Shown piece after piece: positions 46,461 to 56,023 of a stretch of 64,000 bases of DNA. Numbering within the stretch: position 1 is the first letter of the stretch; every line of letters starts with the position of its first letter. This stretch comes from Micromonospora inaquosa (GTDB lineage: Bacteria > Actinomycetota > Actinomycetes > Mycobacteriales > Micromonosporaceae). The notes beneath the pieces were generated by a model. It saw only the letters and a program-made list of their open reading frames with translations, was not told the DNA's origin and searched no databases. Position numbers and translations under genes: made by a program. The stretch is from positions 1-64,000 of the forward strand of contig NZ_QGSZ01000169.1 of NCBI RefSeq assembly GCF_003857055.1, in the 5' to 3' direction.

Positions 46461-49439
46461 ATGCGGTTCGGGATCCTGGGGCCTCTGCGGGTGGGCGGTG
46501 GCGAGTCCACAGTCACCGCGGGACGCGACCGGACCGTGCTCGCCATGCTGCTGTTGCGGGCCGGCCGGCTCGTGCCGGTCGATGAACTGGTCGACGCGGT
46601 GTGGGAGGACCGCCCGCCGGCCACCGCCCGCGGGCAGTTGCAGACCTGCGTGTCGCGGTTGCGTCGCCGGTTCACCGAACTCGGGCTGGCACCGGAGCTC
46701 ATCGTCACCGATCCGGCGGGGTACGGCCTGCGTACCGCACCGAACGACCTCGACGTCGAGGTCTTCAGCCGGGGCGTGGAGGCGGCCCGTGCCCTGGTCG
46801 TCGCCGGCCGACTGGCCGAGGCGGGCACGGAATTCCGCGCCGCGCTGGCGCTGTGGCGCGGACCGACACTCGGCGGCATCGCAAGTAGGAGCGTCCGTCG
46901 CCGCGCCCAGGCACTCGACGAGCAACGCCTCACCGCGTTGGAGGAGTGCGTCGACGTCGAGCTGCGCCTTGGTCGGGCAGCCGAGCTGATCGAGGAACTG
47001 GCGGAGAGCGTCGACCGGCATCCGTTGCGGGAGCGCCTGCGAGGCCAGCTGATGTTGGCGCTTTCCTCGGTCGGGCGGCAGGCCGACGCACTCGCCGTGT
47101 ACCGCGAGGGCCGGCGGACGTACGCCGAGGAGTTGGGCATCGAGCCGGGGGCCGCTCTGCAGGAACTGCACCAGCGGGTGCTCGCCGGCGACCTCGCCCT
47201 GGCCGGCCGACCGGCCCTACCCGTCGGCCCGGTTCGTGCGCTGCCCCGGGCGATCGGCGACTTCACCGGCCGGCAGCAGACGCTGGCCCGGCTGGTCAAG
47301 GAGGTGGAGGCCGGTGCCCGGATCCAGCTCATCGACGGCATGGCGGGCAGCGGCAAGACCACCCTCGCGGTGCATCTCGCCACCGCTCTCGCAGACGACT
47401 ACCCGGACGCCCAGCTCTACATCGACCTGCACGGGCACAGCGAGGGCACCCCATTGACGCCGGCCGCGGCGGTCGCCACGCTGCTGCGGCAGCTCGGTGT
47501 GCCCGCCGAGAGGGTGCCGACGAGCCAGGACGACCGGTTGGCGCTCTGGCGTAGCGAGCTTGCCGGTCGGCGGGCCCTGCTGGTGCTCGACAACGCGGCG
47601 ACCGCCGACCAGGTGACGCCGCTGCTGCCCAACGGCTCGCACTGCCTGATTCTGATCACCAGCCGCCGCCGGCTGGTCGGGGTGGACGAGGGACGGCCGT
47701 CGTCGCTGCCCGTGCTCGACACCGACGAGGGGGTCGAGTTGCTGGGGCGGGTGGTCGGTATGAACCGGGTGGCTGCCGAGCCGGAGGCCGCCACCGAGGT
47801 GGTCCGGCGCTGTGGTCACCTGCCACTCGCCATCCGGCTGGCCGGTGCCCGACTGGCGCACCGACCCCGTTGGCGCATCGCCGACCTGGCCGAGCGGCTG
47901 AGCACCCGGCCGGATCCACTGGCCGAGTTCGAGGCGGGCGAACGGTCCGTCGGTCGGGCCTTCGCCCTGTCGTACGCCCAGGTGTCGCCGGCGGCGCAGC
48001 GCGCGTTCCGGCTGCTGGGCGTGCACCCGGGAGTACGGTTCGACAACGCGGTCACCGCCGTACTGGCCGAGCTGTCCCTACCCGAGGCCCAGGACCTGCT
48101 GGACGAGTTGGTCGACGCGCACCTGGTGGAGGAGGCGGAGCCGGGCCGGTACCAGTTGCACGACCTGGTCCGGGAGTACGCGCGGACGCTGGTGGCCGAG
48201 CCGGAGCGGACGGTCGAGCGTCGCGGCGCTATCGAACGTCTGCTCGATCACCACCTGCAGGTCGCCACCACGATTGCCCGCGAGAGGGAACTCTCCGCGC
48301 TCCGCTCGCTGATCGTGGTGGGGGAGCCGCTCCGCCCTGACCTGGTCATGCTCGTCGCCGAGCAGGGTCGAGCCTGGCTCGACGAGAACCTGGCCGCATG
48401 GACAGCCCTGGTCCGGTTGGCGGAGACCGAGGGGTTTCTCCGCTACTGCTGGCAGTTGGCGAGAGCCTGCTGGCACGCCCAGTTCGAGGGCGGTCGCCTG
48501 GATGAACTGGTTGAGACACACAGCATCGGCCTGCGCGCCGCCGAGCAGTTGGGTGACGACAGGGCGGCGGGGATGATGCTCAACTATCTCGCCTCGGCCC
48601 ATTACCGGCTGGGTGATTTCCCCACGGCGATCCGGGTGATGGAGAGGTCACGCGACATCTTCCGCCGCCTGGATCTGCGCTACGAATACCGCAACACCCT
48701 GGGCAACCTGGGCACCGCCTACGCGGCCAACTTTCAGTTCCGCCAGGCTCGCGAGTCCTACGACGCCGCTCGGGCGTTGGCGACGCGGATGGGCGACACG
48801 ACGGCGCTGGCGAACGAACTCAACAACCTGACGATCACCCTGCTCCTCTGGGGGCGACACGACGAGGCGCTGCGCAACGCTCGGCGGCACCTGGGGATCG
48901 CCCGCGAGGTCGGCGACACGCGGCGGATCGGCAACGCCCTCGGGCACCTCGGGATGGTCCGACATCGGATGGGCGACGTGGTGCCGGCCGCACGGTTGTT
49001 GCGGGTGGCGCTGCGCATCAAGCGCCAGATGGGCGCCCGATTCGGTGAGGGTGAGGTGCTCAACGAGATCGGGATGATGGAACGGGAGGCCGGCCGTCCG
49101 GAAGAGGCCGCTGACCTGCACCGTGCGGCGCTGGTCGCGATGACCGAGGCGGGGGATCGCGTCGGCCAGTGCGGCTCGCGCAACCTGCTGGCCCGAGCCA
49201 TCCTGGATCAGGGGGACGCGAGCAGCGCGCTCGACCTGCATCGTCGGGTGCTCGTCGACGCCACCGGGCTGGGTTCCCCACACGAGCAGGGTCGGGCGCT
49301 GGAGGGCATCGCCCGCTGTTTGCTGGCGACCGATCCGGCGGCGGCGCGGGCGCACCTGACCCGGGCGCTGGCCCTGTTCCGGCAGATCGAGTCGCCGGAC
49401 CAGCACGAGGTGGAACGGTTGCTCGCCGAGTTGGGCTGA
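46461..49439 (+). CDS. AfsR/SARP-type transcriptional regulator with NB-ARC and TPR domains
   Basis: 992 residues. Order: OmpR-like winged helix (about 1-95, [35 protein letters not shown]), BTAD (about 97-240), NB-ARC ATPase with Walker [11 protein letters not shown] (about 293) and Walker B ALLVLDNA, winged-helix linker, and TPRs over the last 300 residues. SARPs activate secondary-metabolite genes; the target is unknown and no obvious cluster is adjacent. ATG at 46461 follows GGGAGAG. About 260 bp upstream hold no gene beyond the fumarase terminator. Confidence 0.9.
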   Translation: MRFGILGPLRVGGGESTVTAGRDRTVLAMLLLRAGRLVPVDELVDAVWEDRPPATARGQLQTCVSRLRRRFTELGLAPELIVTDPAGYGLRTAPNDLDVEVFSRGVEAARALVVAGRLAEAGTEFRAALALWRGPTLGGIASRSVRRRAQALDEQRLTALEECVDVELRLGRAAELIEELAESVDRHPLRERLRGQLMLALSSVGRQADALAVYREGRRTYAEELGIEPGAALQELHQRVLAGDLALAGRPALPVGPVRALPRAIGDFTGRQQTLARLVKEVEAGARIQLIDGMAGSGKTTLAVHLATALADDYPDAQLYIDLHGHSEGTPLTPAAAVATLLRQLGVPAERVPTSQDDRLALWRSELAGRRALLVLDNAATADQVTPLLPNGSHCLILITSRRRLVGVDEGRPSSLPVLDTDEGVELLGRVVGMNRVAAEPEAATEVVRRCGHLPLAIRLAGARLAHRPRWRIADLAERLSTRPDPLAEFEAGERSVGRAFALSYAQVSPAAQRAFRLLGVHPGVRFDNAVTAVLAELSLPEAQDLLDELVDAHLVEEAEPGRYQLHDLVREYARTLVAEPERTVERRGAIERLLDHHLQVATTIARERELSALRSLIVVGEPLRPDLVMLVAEQGRAWLDENLAAWTALVRLAETEGFLRYCWQLARACWHAQFEGGRLDELVETHSIGLRAAEQLGDDRAAGMMLNYLASAHYRLGDFPTAIRVMERSRDIFRRLDLRYEYRNTLGNLGTAYAANFQFRQARESYDAARALATRMGDTTALANELNNLTITLLLWGRHDEALRNARRHLGIAREVGDTRRIGNALGHLGMVRHRMGDVVPAARLLRVALRIKRQMGARFGEGEVLNEIGMMEREAGRPEEAADLHRAALVAMTEAGDRVGQCGSRNLLARAILDQGDASSALDLHRRVLVDATGLGSPHEQGRALEGIARCLLATDPAAARAHLTRALALFRQIESPDQHEVERLLAELG

Positions 49440-49483
49440 CGGATCATCTGCGAGTCGGCCACGGGCGCGGCAGGATGGTACGC

Positions 49484-50884
49484 GTGACGACTCCAGAAGC
49501 GACCGGTTACCGCATCGAACGCGACTCGATGGGCGAGGTGGAGGTGCCCGCCGACGCGCTGTGGCGGGCACAGACCCAGCGTGCGGTGCAAAACTTCCCG
49601 ATCTCCGGCCGGGGCATCGAGCCGGCCCAGATCAAGGCTCTCGCTCAGATCAAGGGCGCGGCGGCCGAGGTCAACGGCGAATTGGGCGTGATCGACGCGA
49701 ACGTGGCGGCCGCCATCGCGGCCGCCGCCGCGCACGTGGCCGACGGCGGTTACGACGACCAGTTCCCGGTGGACGTGTTCCAGACCGGCTCCGGCACGTC
49801 GTCGAACATGAACACCAACGAGGTGATCGCCACACTGGCGAGCCGTGAGCTGGGCTCACCGGTGCACCCGAACGACCACGTCAACGCCTCCCAGTCCAGC
49901 AACGACGTCTTCCCCTCGTCGATCCACCTGGCGGCCACCCAGTTCATCGTGGAGGACCTGCTGCCGTCGCTGGGGCACCTTGCTGCCGCGCTGGAGGCCA
50001 AGGCGGCGGAGTTCGAGACGGTGGTCAAGGCGGGGCGTACGCACCTGATGGACGCCACGCCGGTCACTCTTGGTCAGGAGTTCGGCGGGTACGCCGCCCA
50101 GGTCCGCTACGGCATCGAACGCCTGGAGGGCGCGGTGCCCCGACTGGCCGAGCTGCCCCTGGGTGGCACCGCCGTGGGCACCGGGATCAACACGCCGCTC
50201 GGTTTCGCCGCCGCCGTGATCGACAAGCTGCGTGAGTCGACCGGGTTGCCGCTGTCCGAGGCGCGCAACCATTTCGAGGCGCAGGGCGCGCGCGACGCGC
50301 TGGTGGAGACGTCGGGGCAACTGCGCACCATCGCCATCGGCCTCTACAAGATCGCGAACGACATCCGCTGGATGGGCTCCGGCCCGCGCGCCGGTCTGCG
50401 GGAGCTGCGCATCCCCGACCTCCAGCCCGGCTCGTCGATCATGCCGGGCAAGGTCAATCCGGTGGTCGCCGAGGCGATGCGGCAGGTCTGCGCCCAGGTG
50501 ATCGGCAACGACGCGACAGTTGGGTTCGCCGGCTCGCAGGGCGACTTCGAGCTGAACGTGATGCTTCCCGTGATGGGCCGCAACCTGCTGGAATCGATCC
50601 GGTTGCTCTCCGCGGTGAGCCGGCTCTTCGCCGACCGGCTGGTGGTCGGCCTGGTCGCGGACGCCGAGGTCTGCCTGGCGTACGCCGAGGGCTCACCGTC
50701 GATCGTCACCCCACTCAACCGCTACCTGGGGTACGACGAGGCTGCGTCGATCGCCAAGGAGGCGCTGGCCAAGCAGACGTCGATCCGTGAGGTGGTGATC
50801 GCCCGGGGTCACGTCGACTCCGGCAAGCTCACCGACACCCAGCTCGACGAGACGTTGGATCTGCTCCGAATGACCCACCCCTGA
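49484..50884 (+). CDS. fumC: Fumarate hydratase, class II
   Basis: A 466-residue, iron-independent fumarase of the aspartase/fumarase superfamily. It shows [59 protein letters not shown] and the signature [14 protein letters not shown] at 49484 has AGGA eight bases upstream; ATG at 49475 is in frame. With the class I enzyme it gives two unrelated fumarases in 6.5 kb. Confidence 0.96.
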   Translation: MTTPEATGYRIERDSMGEVEVPADALWRAQTQRAVQNFPISGRGIEPAQIKALAQIKGAAAEVNGELGVIDANVAAAIAAAAAHVADGGYDDQFPVDVFQTGSGTSSNMNTNEVIATLASRELGSPVHPNDHVNASQSSNDVFPSSIHLAATQFIVEDLLPSLGHLAAALEAKAAEFETVVKAGRTHLMDATPVTLGQEFGGYAAQVRYGIERLEGAVPRLAELPLGGTAVGTGINTPLGFAAAVIDKLRESTGLPLSEARNHFEAQGARDALVETSGQLRTIAIGLYKIANDIRWMGSGPRAGLRELRIPDLQPGSSIMPGKVNPVVAEAMRQVCAQVIGNDATVGFAGSQGDFELNVMLPVMGRNLLESIRLLSAVSRLFADRLVVGLVADAEVCLAYAEGSPSIVTPLNRYLGYDEAASIAKEALAKQTSIREVVIARGHVDSGKLTDTQLDETLDLLRMTHP

Positions 50885-50935
50885 GCCGGCCCGCCCTGCC
50901 CGTGCTGCCGTGCCTGCCGTGCCTGCCGGCCCTGG

Positions 50936-51226
50936 TCAGGGCAGGTGCCGTGGTCTCGCCCAGCCGAGGAAGCGGGTGAAGAGCGCCGCCGGGTCGGGGC
51001 CATCGTGCGGGTTGAGCCGGTACAGGTCGGCGGCTGCCTCGTGCAGGACCGCGCACAGGTAGACGCTCAAACCGATCCGATCGTGCGCGTACTCCTGGCG
51101 GAGAGCCAGTCGGGCGACCGAGCACGGCCAGGGAGCGGCGCAGACCCGACAGAGCCAGAGCGGACGCAGCGGCAGGTGCGGTCGGCTCGGTGTGGTCGCG
51201 CGGTCGGGCAGGGCGGTCCGGGGCAT
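50936..51226 (-). CDS. Small Cys-containing protein of unknown function
   Basis: 96 residues from ATG at 51226 with AAAGGA upstream. An N-terminal CRVCAAPWPC motif could bind a metal. The rest is helical and ends HDGPDPAALFTRFLGWARP. I do not recognise the family. It lies between fumC and an XRE-DUF397 pair, convergent with fumC. Confidence 0.6.
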   Translation of the reverse strand: MPRTALPDRATTPSRPHLPLRPLWLCRVCAAPWPCSVARLALRQEYAHDRIGLSVYLCAVLHEAAADLYRLNPHDGPDPAALFTRFLGWARPRHLP

Positions 51227-51330
51227 GGTGTTGCGGTCCTTTCGAGCTGACTCGCTTGTGGCATCACTGCGCGCCCTCGCGCCCTGGCGGGTGCCTGAGG
51301 CGGCCGGGGGGGGTGAGGGACGGCCGGTTG

Positions 51331-51403
51331 CCCTTTGCTCTGCACCCGCGGGTGCGACGGCTACGGTCCGCGACTGGTGCCTATTGGGGTGCAGAGCAAA
51401 GGG
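51331..51403. repeat. Long inverted repeat with 17-bp arms
   Basis: CCCTTTGCTCTGCACCC (51331-51347) and its exact complement (51387-51403), separated by 39 bp. The left arm merges with a 14-bp palindrome GCACCCGCGGGTGC. It lies within the 560-bp gap (51227-51789) upstream of the XRE gene and does not look coding. Candidate REP-like element, structured RNA or regulatory element. Confidence 0.7.
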
Positions 51404-51789
51404 GGATGGCCTGTGCCCATCACCACGGTGAGGGGGCGGTTGGTGATCAAGGACTTGGTTGGCCAGCCGCCGCACTGACGCAAAGGCGTTGCCCTAGGTG
51501 TAGTGGTTTCGCACGTCAGGACCCACTGCGTCCACGATCGAGCACGATCTTGTGCGGTCGGTCGGTTTGGTCTGGGGGTGGGGCCGCCCGGCACGGGAGA
51601 TCGGGCGGCCCCGTACGACGCCGCCGGGCCCCGGGGGACGGGGAGCGGTGCCGCACTTCACAGTCTGGTGATCGGACGACTACGGTCGGAAGGGTTCAGC
51701 CCACCTGTCGTAGCTGCCCTGTTCGCAGGCCGCGCCGGCTCTGGTGGTCGGCTGGAGTTGATCGTCGGCGGGTTGGAGAGTGGCTGGGC

Positions 51790-52602
51790 ATGGCCGATGG
51801 ACAGATGACGGCGGCGGCGTTCCTGGTCGCGGAGCTGCGCCGGGCGCGGGCACGGCGCGGCTGGAGTCAGGACGAGCTGGCCAAGGCGGTCAACTACTCG
51901 GCGTCGATGGTCAGCGCCGTCGAGCTGGGTCAGCAGCCGCCCACCGCCAAGTACCTGGAACTCGTCGACCGCGCCCTGGACACCGGCGGCCTCTTCGGCC
52001 GCATGTCCACCGAACTGGTCAGCCTGGACCGGGCGCAGCCCTGGCTACGAGGCTGGCAGGCGATCTTCGCGCAGGCGCGCACACTCCGGTGGTACGAGCC
52101 TCGCTACGTGCCCGGGCTCTTCCAGACGGAGGACTACGCCCGGGCGGTCTTCGAGGCTGGCGGTCTGCTCGCTCCCGACGAGGTCGACCGGCGACTGACC
52201 GACCGGATGAATCGCCAGGATGTGCTGCACAGCGAGCGTGCCCCGCGGATCGTAGCGGTGCTGGACGAGGCGGTGCTGCGTCGACGGGTGGGCGGGCGAA
52301 AGGTGATGCACGACCAGACGCTGCACCTGGCACGCATCGCCACTGAGCACCCTCGGGTCCGGCTGCACGTGGTTCCGAGATCCGCCGAGGAGTATCCAGG
52401 GCTGGGCGGGCAGTTCGCGCTCGCCGCCCTGCCGGACGGCGCCGAGCTGGCGTATCTGGACTGTCAGGTTCGCGGCCAGGAGCTGGACCAGCCGCAGGAT
52501 CTCTTGCGGTTGCAACGGGTCTGGGAGGCTACCTTGGGCGAAGCCCTGCCCCCGCAGGCTTCCATCGAGCTGATGAACGAGGTGGCCGAGTCATGGAGCT
52601 GA
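51790..52602 (+). CDS. XRE-family regulator with DUF5753
   Basis: 270 residues. The N-terminal Cro/CI HTH covers about 10-65 (LRRARARRGWSQDELAKAVNYSASMVSAVELGQQPP). The DUF5753 domain covers the rest (LRWYEPRYVPGLFQTEDYARAVFEAGG, LHVVPRSAEEYPGLGGQFALAALP). It belongs to the large actinobacterial XRE/DUF397 paralogue group. ATG at 51790 after GGAGAG. It overlaps the DUF397 gene by ten bases. Confidence 0.9.
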   Translation: MADGQMTAAAFLVAELRRARARRGWSQDELAKAVNYSASMVSAVELGQQPPTAKYLELVDRALDTGGLFGRMSTELVSLDRAQPWLRGWQAIFAQARTLRWYEPRYVPGLFQTEDYARAVFEAGGLLAPDEVDRRLTDRMNRQDVLHSERAPRIVAVLDEAVLRRRVGGRKVMHDQTLHLARIATEHPRVRLHVVPRSAEEYPGLGGQFALAALPDGAELAYLDCQVRGQELDQPQDLLRLQRVWEATLGEALPPQASIELMNEVAESWS

Positions 52603-52775
52603 TCGGCGCTGAGTGGCGCAAGAGCAGCCGTAGCAACCAGGACGCCAACTGCGTCGAGGTGGCTACGAATCTGGGGGACGTGGTCGGGGTGCGAGACAGT
52701 AAGGACTCGGACGGACCCGTGCTCGTTGTCGACGCGTACTCCTGGCGGCTCTTCGTGGCCGCGCCGCCGCGCTGA
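52593..52775 (+). CDS. DUF397 domain protein, partner of the XRE regulator
   Basis: 60 residues: WRKSSRSNQDANCVEVATNL then VVGVRDSKDSDGPVLVVDAYSWRLFV. It overlaps the XRE/DUF5753 gene by ten bases, so translation is coupled. This pairing is common in Streptomyces and Micromonospora, where the small protein may modulate the regulator. Confidence 0.92.
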   Translation: MELIGAEWRKSSRSNQDANCVEVATNLGDVVGVRDSKDSDGPVLVVDAYSWRLFVAAPPR

Positions 52776-52777
52776 CG

Positions 52778-52804
52778 CGACCGCCTCGCCCGCGACGGCG
52801 GTCG
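52778..52804 (+). terminator. Hairpin after the DUF397 gene
   Basis: CGACCGCC, 11-nt loop, GGCGGTCG; starts 2 nt after the stop. Confidence 0.45.
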
Positions 52805-52894
52805 GGGTTCCCCGCGCTACGTCGCCGGCGCGGTTGTTGGGGTGGCCTGGGTAAACGGCTCGACGGTGTCACCGGGGCGGCGGATGATCCGGCC

Positions 52895-53494
52895 ATGGGT
52901 GACGATGGGGCGGCGGTGCCGGCGGGGACCGAGCGGCTGCGGTTGCGGCGGCTGACCATGGCTGACGTGGATGTGCTGGTCGAGTTGGACAGCGACCCCG
53001 AGGTGATGCGCTTCCTCACCGGTGGTGTCGCGACTCCGGTGGCCACCGTGCGCGACGAGCAGTTGCCGAGGCTGCTGGCCCAGTACGACAGGCATCCCGG
53101 GCTGGGTCGGTGGGCGGCACATGATCGGGAGTCCGGCGAGTTCCTCGGTTGGTTCGCGTTGGACCCGTCGGAGGACGGCACCGAGGCCGAGTTGGGTTAC
53201 CGGCTGCGCCGCGCGACGTGGGGGCGGGGGCTGGCCACCGAGGGGGCGCGGGCGCTGGTCCGGTACGCCTTCGACAGCGTCGGGGTGCGTCGGGTCTGGG
53301 CCGAGACGATGGCGGTCAACGAACGGTCCCGGCGGGTGATGGTGAAGGCCAAGCTGCACTACGTGCGGACCTTCCACCTCCAGTGGGACGACCCGATTCC
53401 GGGTACCGAGCAGGGCGAGGTGGAGTACGAGGTGCGGGCCGAGGAATGGGCGACCGTCGGTCAGGAGCGGCTGGCGGCCCGTCGGGCGCGGTAG
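52895..53494 (+). CDS. GNAT-family N-acetyltransferase
   Basis: 199 residues of the RimJ/RimL-like branch (Acetyltransf_3). It shows ERLRLRRLTMADVDVLVELDSDPEVMRFL, GYRLRRATWGRGLATEGARALVRYAF (acetyl-CoA site) and VWAETMAVNERSRRVMVKAKLHYV. The substrate is unknown. Its last 34 bases overlap the 3' end of the CGNR gene on the other strand. Confidence 0.88.
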   Translation: MGDDGAAVPAGTERLRLRRLTMADVDVLVELDSDPEVMRFLTGGVATPVATVRDEQLPRLLAQYDRHPGLGRWAAHDRESGEFLGWFALDPSEDGTEAELGYRLRRATWGRGLATEGARALVRYAFDSVGVRRVWAETMAVNERSRRVMVKAKLHYVRTFHLQWDDPIPGTEQGEVEYEVRAEEWATVGQERLAARRAR

Positions 53495-54021
53495 GCGGTC
53501 ACCGCCGCGCGGTTGCCGCAGCCGGCCTCGCAGAACCGTCGGGACCGGTTGCGGGACAGGTCGACGACCACGTTGTCGCAGTCCGGGTATTCGCAGATCC
53601 GCAGCCGGCTCAGCTCACCGGTACGAACCAGGTCGGCCATCGCCATGGCGGCCTCCACCGCGATGCGGGTGGCCAGCGGCGCGTCGCGGGGCACGGCGTG
53701 CAGGTGGTACGGCTCGTCGTCGTGCTCGATGAGCTGGGGTAACGCTTTGTGTTCCAGCAGTAGGCCGTTGACCACCGCGACGATCTCGGCCGGCTCGGCG
53801 TGCCAGATGCGGCGCAGTTGGGGCCGTAGCTCCCGGACGGCCTGCAGTTCCGCGTCGGTGTGCTCGTGCCGGCCGCTGTAGGAGTGGCGCACGAAGAACG
53901 CGTCCAGCGCCGCGATGTCGGGCAGCAGCTCACCGTCTCGACCTGCGGTGTTGACCAGCGCCGCGGCAGCGATCAGCGAACACTCGGTGTCATGAGCGAA
54001 TAGCAACTTGACTCCTGTCAT
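53461..54021 (-). CDS. CGNR zinc-finger (ABATE-domain) protein, probable regulator
   Basis: 186 residues. The N-terminal ABATE-type domain ends near residue 135. The C-terminal stress-linked zinc ribbon has CEYPDCDNVVVDLSRNRSRRFCEAGCGNRAAVTAYRARRA, with two Cys pairs and CGNR. Such proteins are often beside transporters and act as regulators. It is divergent from the EamA transporter across a 31-bp inverted repeat. Confidence 0.88.
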   Translation of the reverse strand: MTGVKLLFAHDTECSLIAAAALVNTAGRDGELLPDIAALDAFFVRHSYSGRHEHTDAELQAVRELRPQLRRIWHAEPAEIVAVVNGLLLEHKALPQLIEHDDEPYHLHAVPRDAPLATRIAVEAAMAMADLVRTGELSRLRICEYPDCDNVVVDLSRNRSRRFCEAGCGNRAAVTAYRARRAASRS

Positions 54022-54035
54022 GGCTTCCGCCTAGC

Positions 54036-54066
54036 GTCATTAGCACAAGGATAGTTTGCTCATGAC
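54036..54066. promoter_or_regulatory. Inverted-repeat operator between CGNR and EamA genes
   Basis: GTCATTAGCA, 11 bases, TGCTCATGAC: 10-bp arms with one mismatch. A further half-like site GTCATGAGCG lies at 53989-53998 inside the 5' end of the CGNR gene. The TAGTTT box (54052-54057) for the EamA gene is within it. Confidence 0.6.
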
Positions 54067-54092
54067 ACGATGCCGATTGCGAGGAGCGCGAC

Positions 54093-55049
54093 ATGCACTC
54101 ACGACCTGCTGCCGGCGTCGGGTTGGCGCTGCTCTCCGCAGTCACCTTCGCCACCTCCGGCACCTTCGCGCGATCGCTCATCGACGCCGGCTGGTCAGCC
54201 GAGTCCGCGGTGATCGCCCGCGTCGGCGTGGCCGCCCTGGTGCTGGCGATCCCCGCCCTCCTGTCACTGCGGGGCAGATGGCACGTGTTACGGAGCAACG
54301 CCACAGCCATCGGGCTGTTCGGGCTCCTCGGGGTGGCATTGGCCCAGGTGTGCTTCTTCAACGCCGTGCGCTACCTGCCCGTCGGTGTCGCGCTGCTGCT
54401 GGAATACCTGGGCATCATCCTCGTGGTCGTCTGGATGTGGCTGCGGCACGGGCAGCCACCCCGCCGGCTCACCGTCGCCGGGTCGGTGTCCGCGCTGGTC
54501 GGGCTGGCGTTCGTGCTCGACCTCGCCGGCACCGCCGATTTCCACCCGGTGGGCGTGCTCTGGGGACTGGGCGCGGCGTTCGGCCTGGCCGGCTACTTCG
54601 TGCTCGCCGGCCGGGTCGACCCCCGGCTGCCCTCGGTCGCCATGGCCAGCGGTGGGATGGCCGTCGGCGCCGCCGTGCTGCTCCTCATCGGGCTGACCGG
54701 CCTGCTGCCGCTGCAGGCGACCTTCGGCGAGGTCACCTTCGCCGGGCAGCCCACCAGCTGGTTGGTGCCCATCGCCGGGCTCTCGCTGGTGGCCGCCGTC
54801 ATCGCGTACCTCGCCGGCATCGCCGGCACCCGGATCCTCGGACCCCGACTGTCGTCGTTCGTCGGGCTGACCGAGGTCCTCTTCGCGGTGCTGATCGCCT
54901 GGCTCTTCCTGAACGAGCTGCCCACCGGCTGGCAGCTGTTCGGCGGTGCGCTGATCGTCGCCGGCGTCGCCCTGGTACGCCTCGACGAGCTGCGAGCGAC
55001 GCCGGCGCCAGTCATGCCCGAGCCCGAGCTGGCGCTTGACGGTCGGTGA
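54093..55049 (+). CDS. EamA/DMT-family transporter
   Basis: 318 residues with ten predicted membrane segments in two EamA repeats. Examples are VGLALLSAVTFATSGTFARSL at the N-terminus and LSSFVGLTEVLFAVLIAWLFLNELPTGWQLFGGALIVAG near the C-terminus. Members export metabolites such as amino acids; the substrate is unknown. GAGGAG precedes the ATG. It is divergent from the CGNR gene and likely under its control. Confidence 0.9.
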   Translation: MHSRPAAGVGLALLSAVTFATSGTFARSLIDAGWSAESAVIARVGVAALVLAIPALLSLRGRWHVLRSNATAIGLFGLLGVALAQVCFFNAVRYLPVGVALLLEYLGIILVVVWMWLRHGQPPRRLTVAGSVSALVGLAFVLDLAGTADFHPVGVLWGLGAAFGLAGYFVLAGRVDPRLPSVAMASGGMAVGAAVLLLIGLTGLLPLQATFGEVTFAGQPTSWLVPIAGLSLVAAVIAYLAGIAGTRILGPRLSSFVGLTEVLFAVLIAWLFLNELPTGWQLFGGALIVAGVALVRLDELRATPAPVMPEPELALDGR

Positions 55050-55154
55050 GGTTGCCAGGCGGTCCTGCGGTTCGTCCGCGCGCTGTGCGGGAGGGCTGGC
55101 GGTGGGTTCGTCGGCACGTGGTGCGGGGCGGCTGGCGGTCGGTGAGAAAGTGGT

Positions 55155-55928
55155 GTGGTGCTGACGACTGTGGTGTTCGACGCTGACGAGACGCTGCTGG
55201 ACCTGCGACCCGCCGTGACTGGCGGGTTGGTAGCCGTCCTCGACGAGATGCGGCGGCGCACCCCGGCGGCAGCCGGTGTGACGCTCGCCGAGCTGGAGTC
55301 CGATTGGGACGCGGTCTTCGGCGATCTGACGGCCGCCCCGGCGATGGAGATCCGGCGCGCCGCGCTGGCCCGGTCGCTGACCCGCGCCGCGTTGGCCGAC
55401 CACCTGGACGAGATCGCGGATCTCTTCTTCGCCCGCCGGTTCGCCCTCACCCGACCGTTCCCGGACGTGCCACCGGCGCTGGCCATGCTGCGTCGCCGGT
55501 ACGCCCTGGGTTTCGCCACCAACGGCAACAGCCGCGCCGAACGGTGCGGGCTCACCGGCGAGTTCGCTTTCGAGCTGTACGCGCACGAGAACGGTCTGCC
55601 CAAGAAGCCGGCCCCGGAGTTCTACGCAGCCGTGATCGCAGCGGCCGGCGTGCCAGCCGGGCAGATCGTGTACGTCGGTGACTCCTGGGAGCACGACGTG
55701 GTGGCACCTCGGCGGGCCGGCCTGCGATCGGTGTGGCTGAACCGGCTTGGTCTGCCTCGCCCACCCGGTGGCCAGCCCGACGCCGAGGTGTCGAGCATGG
55801 CCGACCTGCCGGCCGCGCTCGCAGGTCTGGCCGTCGGGTCGAACAGTGCCGGCACTCTCGATGCTCCAGCTGCTCTCGGTGCTCGGGTGGACGTGGCCGG
55901 CGTCGATGCTCTCGGTGCTCGGGCCTAG
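55155..55928 (+). CDS. HAD-superfamily hydrolase
   Basis: 257 residues. Motif I is FDADETLLDLR, motif II in LGFATNGNSRAERCG, motif III Lys in LPKKPAPEFY, and motif IV in YVGDSWEHDVVAPRRAG; all catalytic residues are present. This is a typical IA-type phosphatase of unknown substrate. The last 20 residues (GARVDVAGVDALGARA) look like an extension into low-complexity sequence. The start could be GTG 55155 or 55158; GAGAAAG is upstream. Confidence 0.88.
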   Translation: MVLTTVVFDADETLLDLRPAVTGGLVAVLDEMRRRTPAAAGVTLAELESDWDAVFGDLTAAPAMEIRRAALARSLTRAALADHLDEIADLFFARRFALTRPFPDVPPALAMLRRRYALGFATNGNSRAERCGLTGEFAFELYAHENGLPKKPAPEFYAAVIAAAGVPAGQIVYVGDSWEHDVVAPRRAGLRSVWLNRLGLPRPPGGQPDAEVSSMADLPAALAGLAVGSNSAGTLDAPAALGARVDVAGVDALGARA

Positions 55929-56023
55929 GTGGAGAAATTCACGGCCATAACGGGCGTTCAGCTGGCGTAATCCGACACGGTATTGTGTGATGGCTGCCAC
56001 GTCCCTCAACGAGAGGATCCGAT

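Noticed and set aside
46461..49439. SARP gene as part of a secondary-metabolite cluster here
   Set aside because: Neighbours are fumarases and a propeller protein; no biosynthetic genes lie within several kb, so no cluster is claimed.
50936..51226. Flavin reductase assignment for the 96-residue protein
   Set aside because: Too short and no flavin-binding motif; left as unknown.
55050..55154. Tandem repeat between the EamA and HAD genes
   Set aside because: Two loose GGTTCGTC/GGCTGGCGGT-like copies only; too short and degenerate to call.
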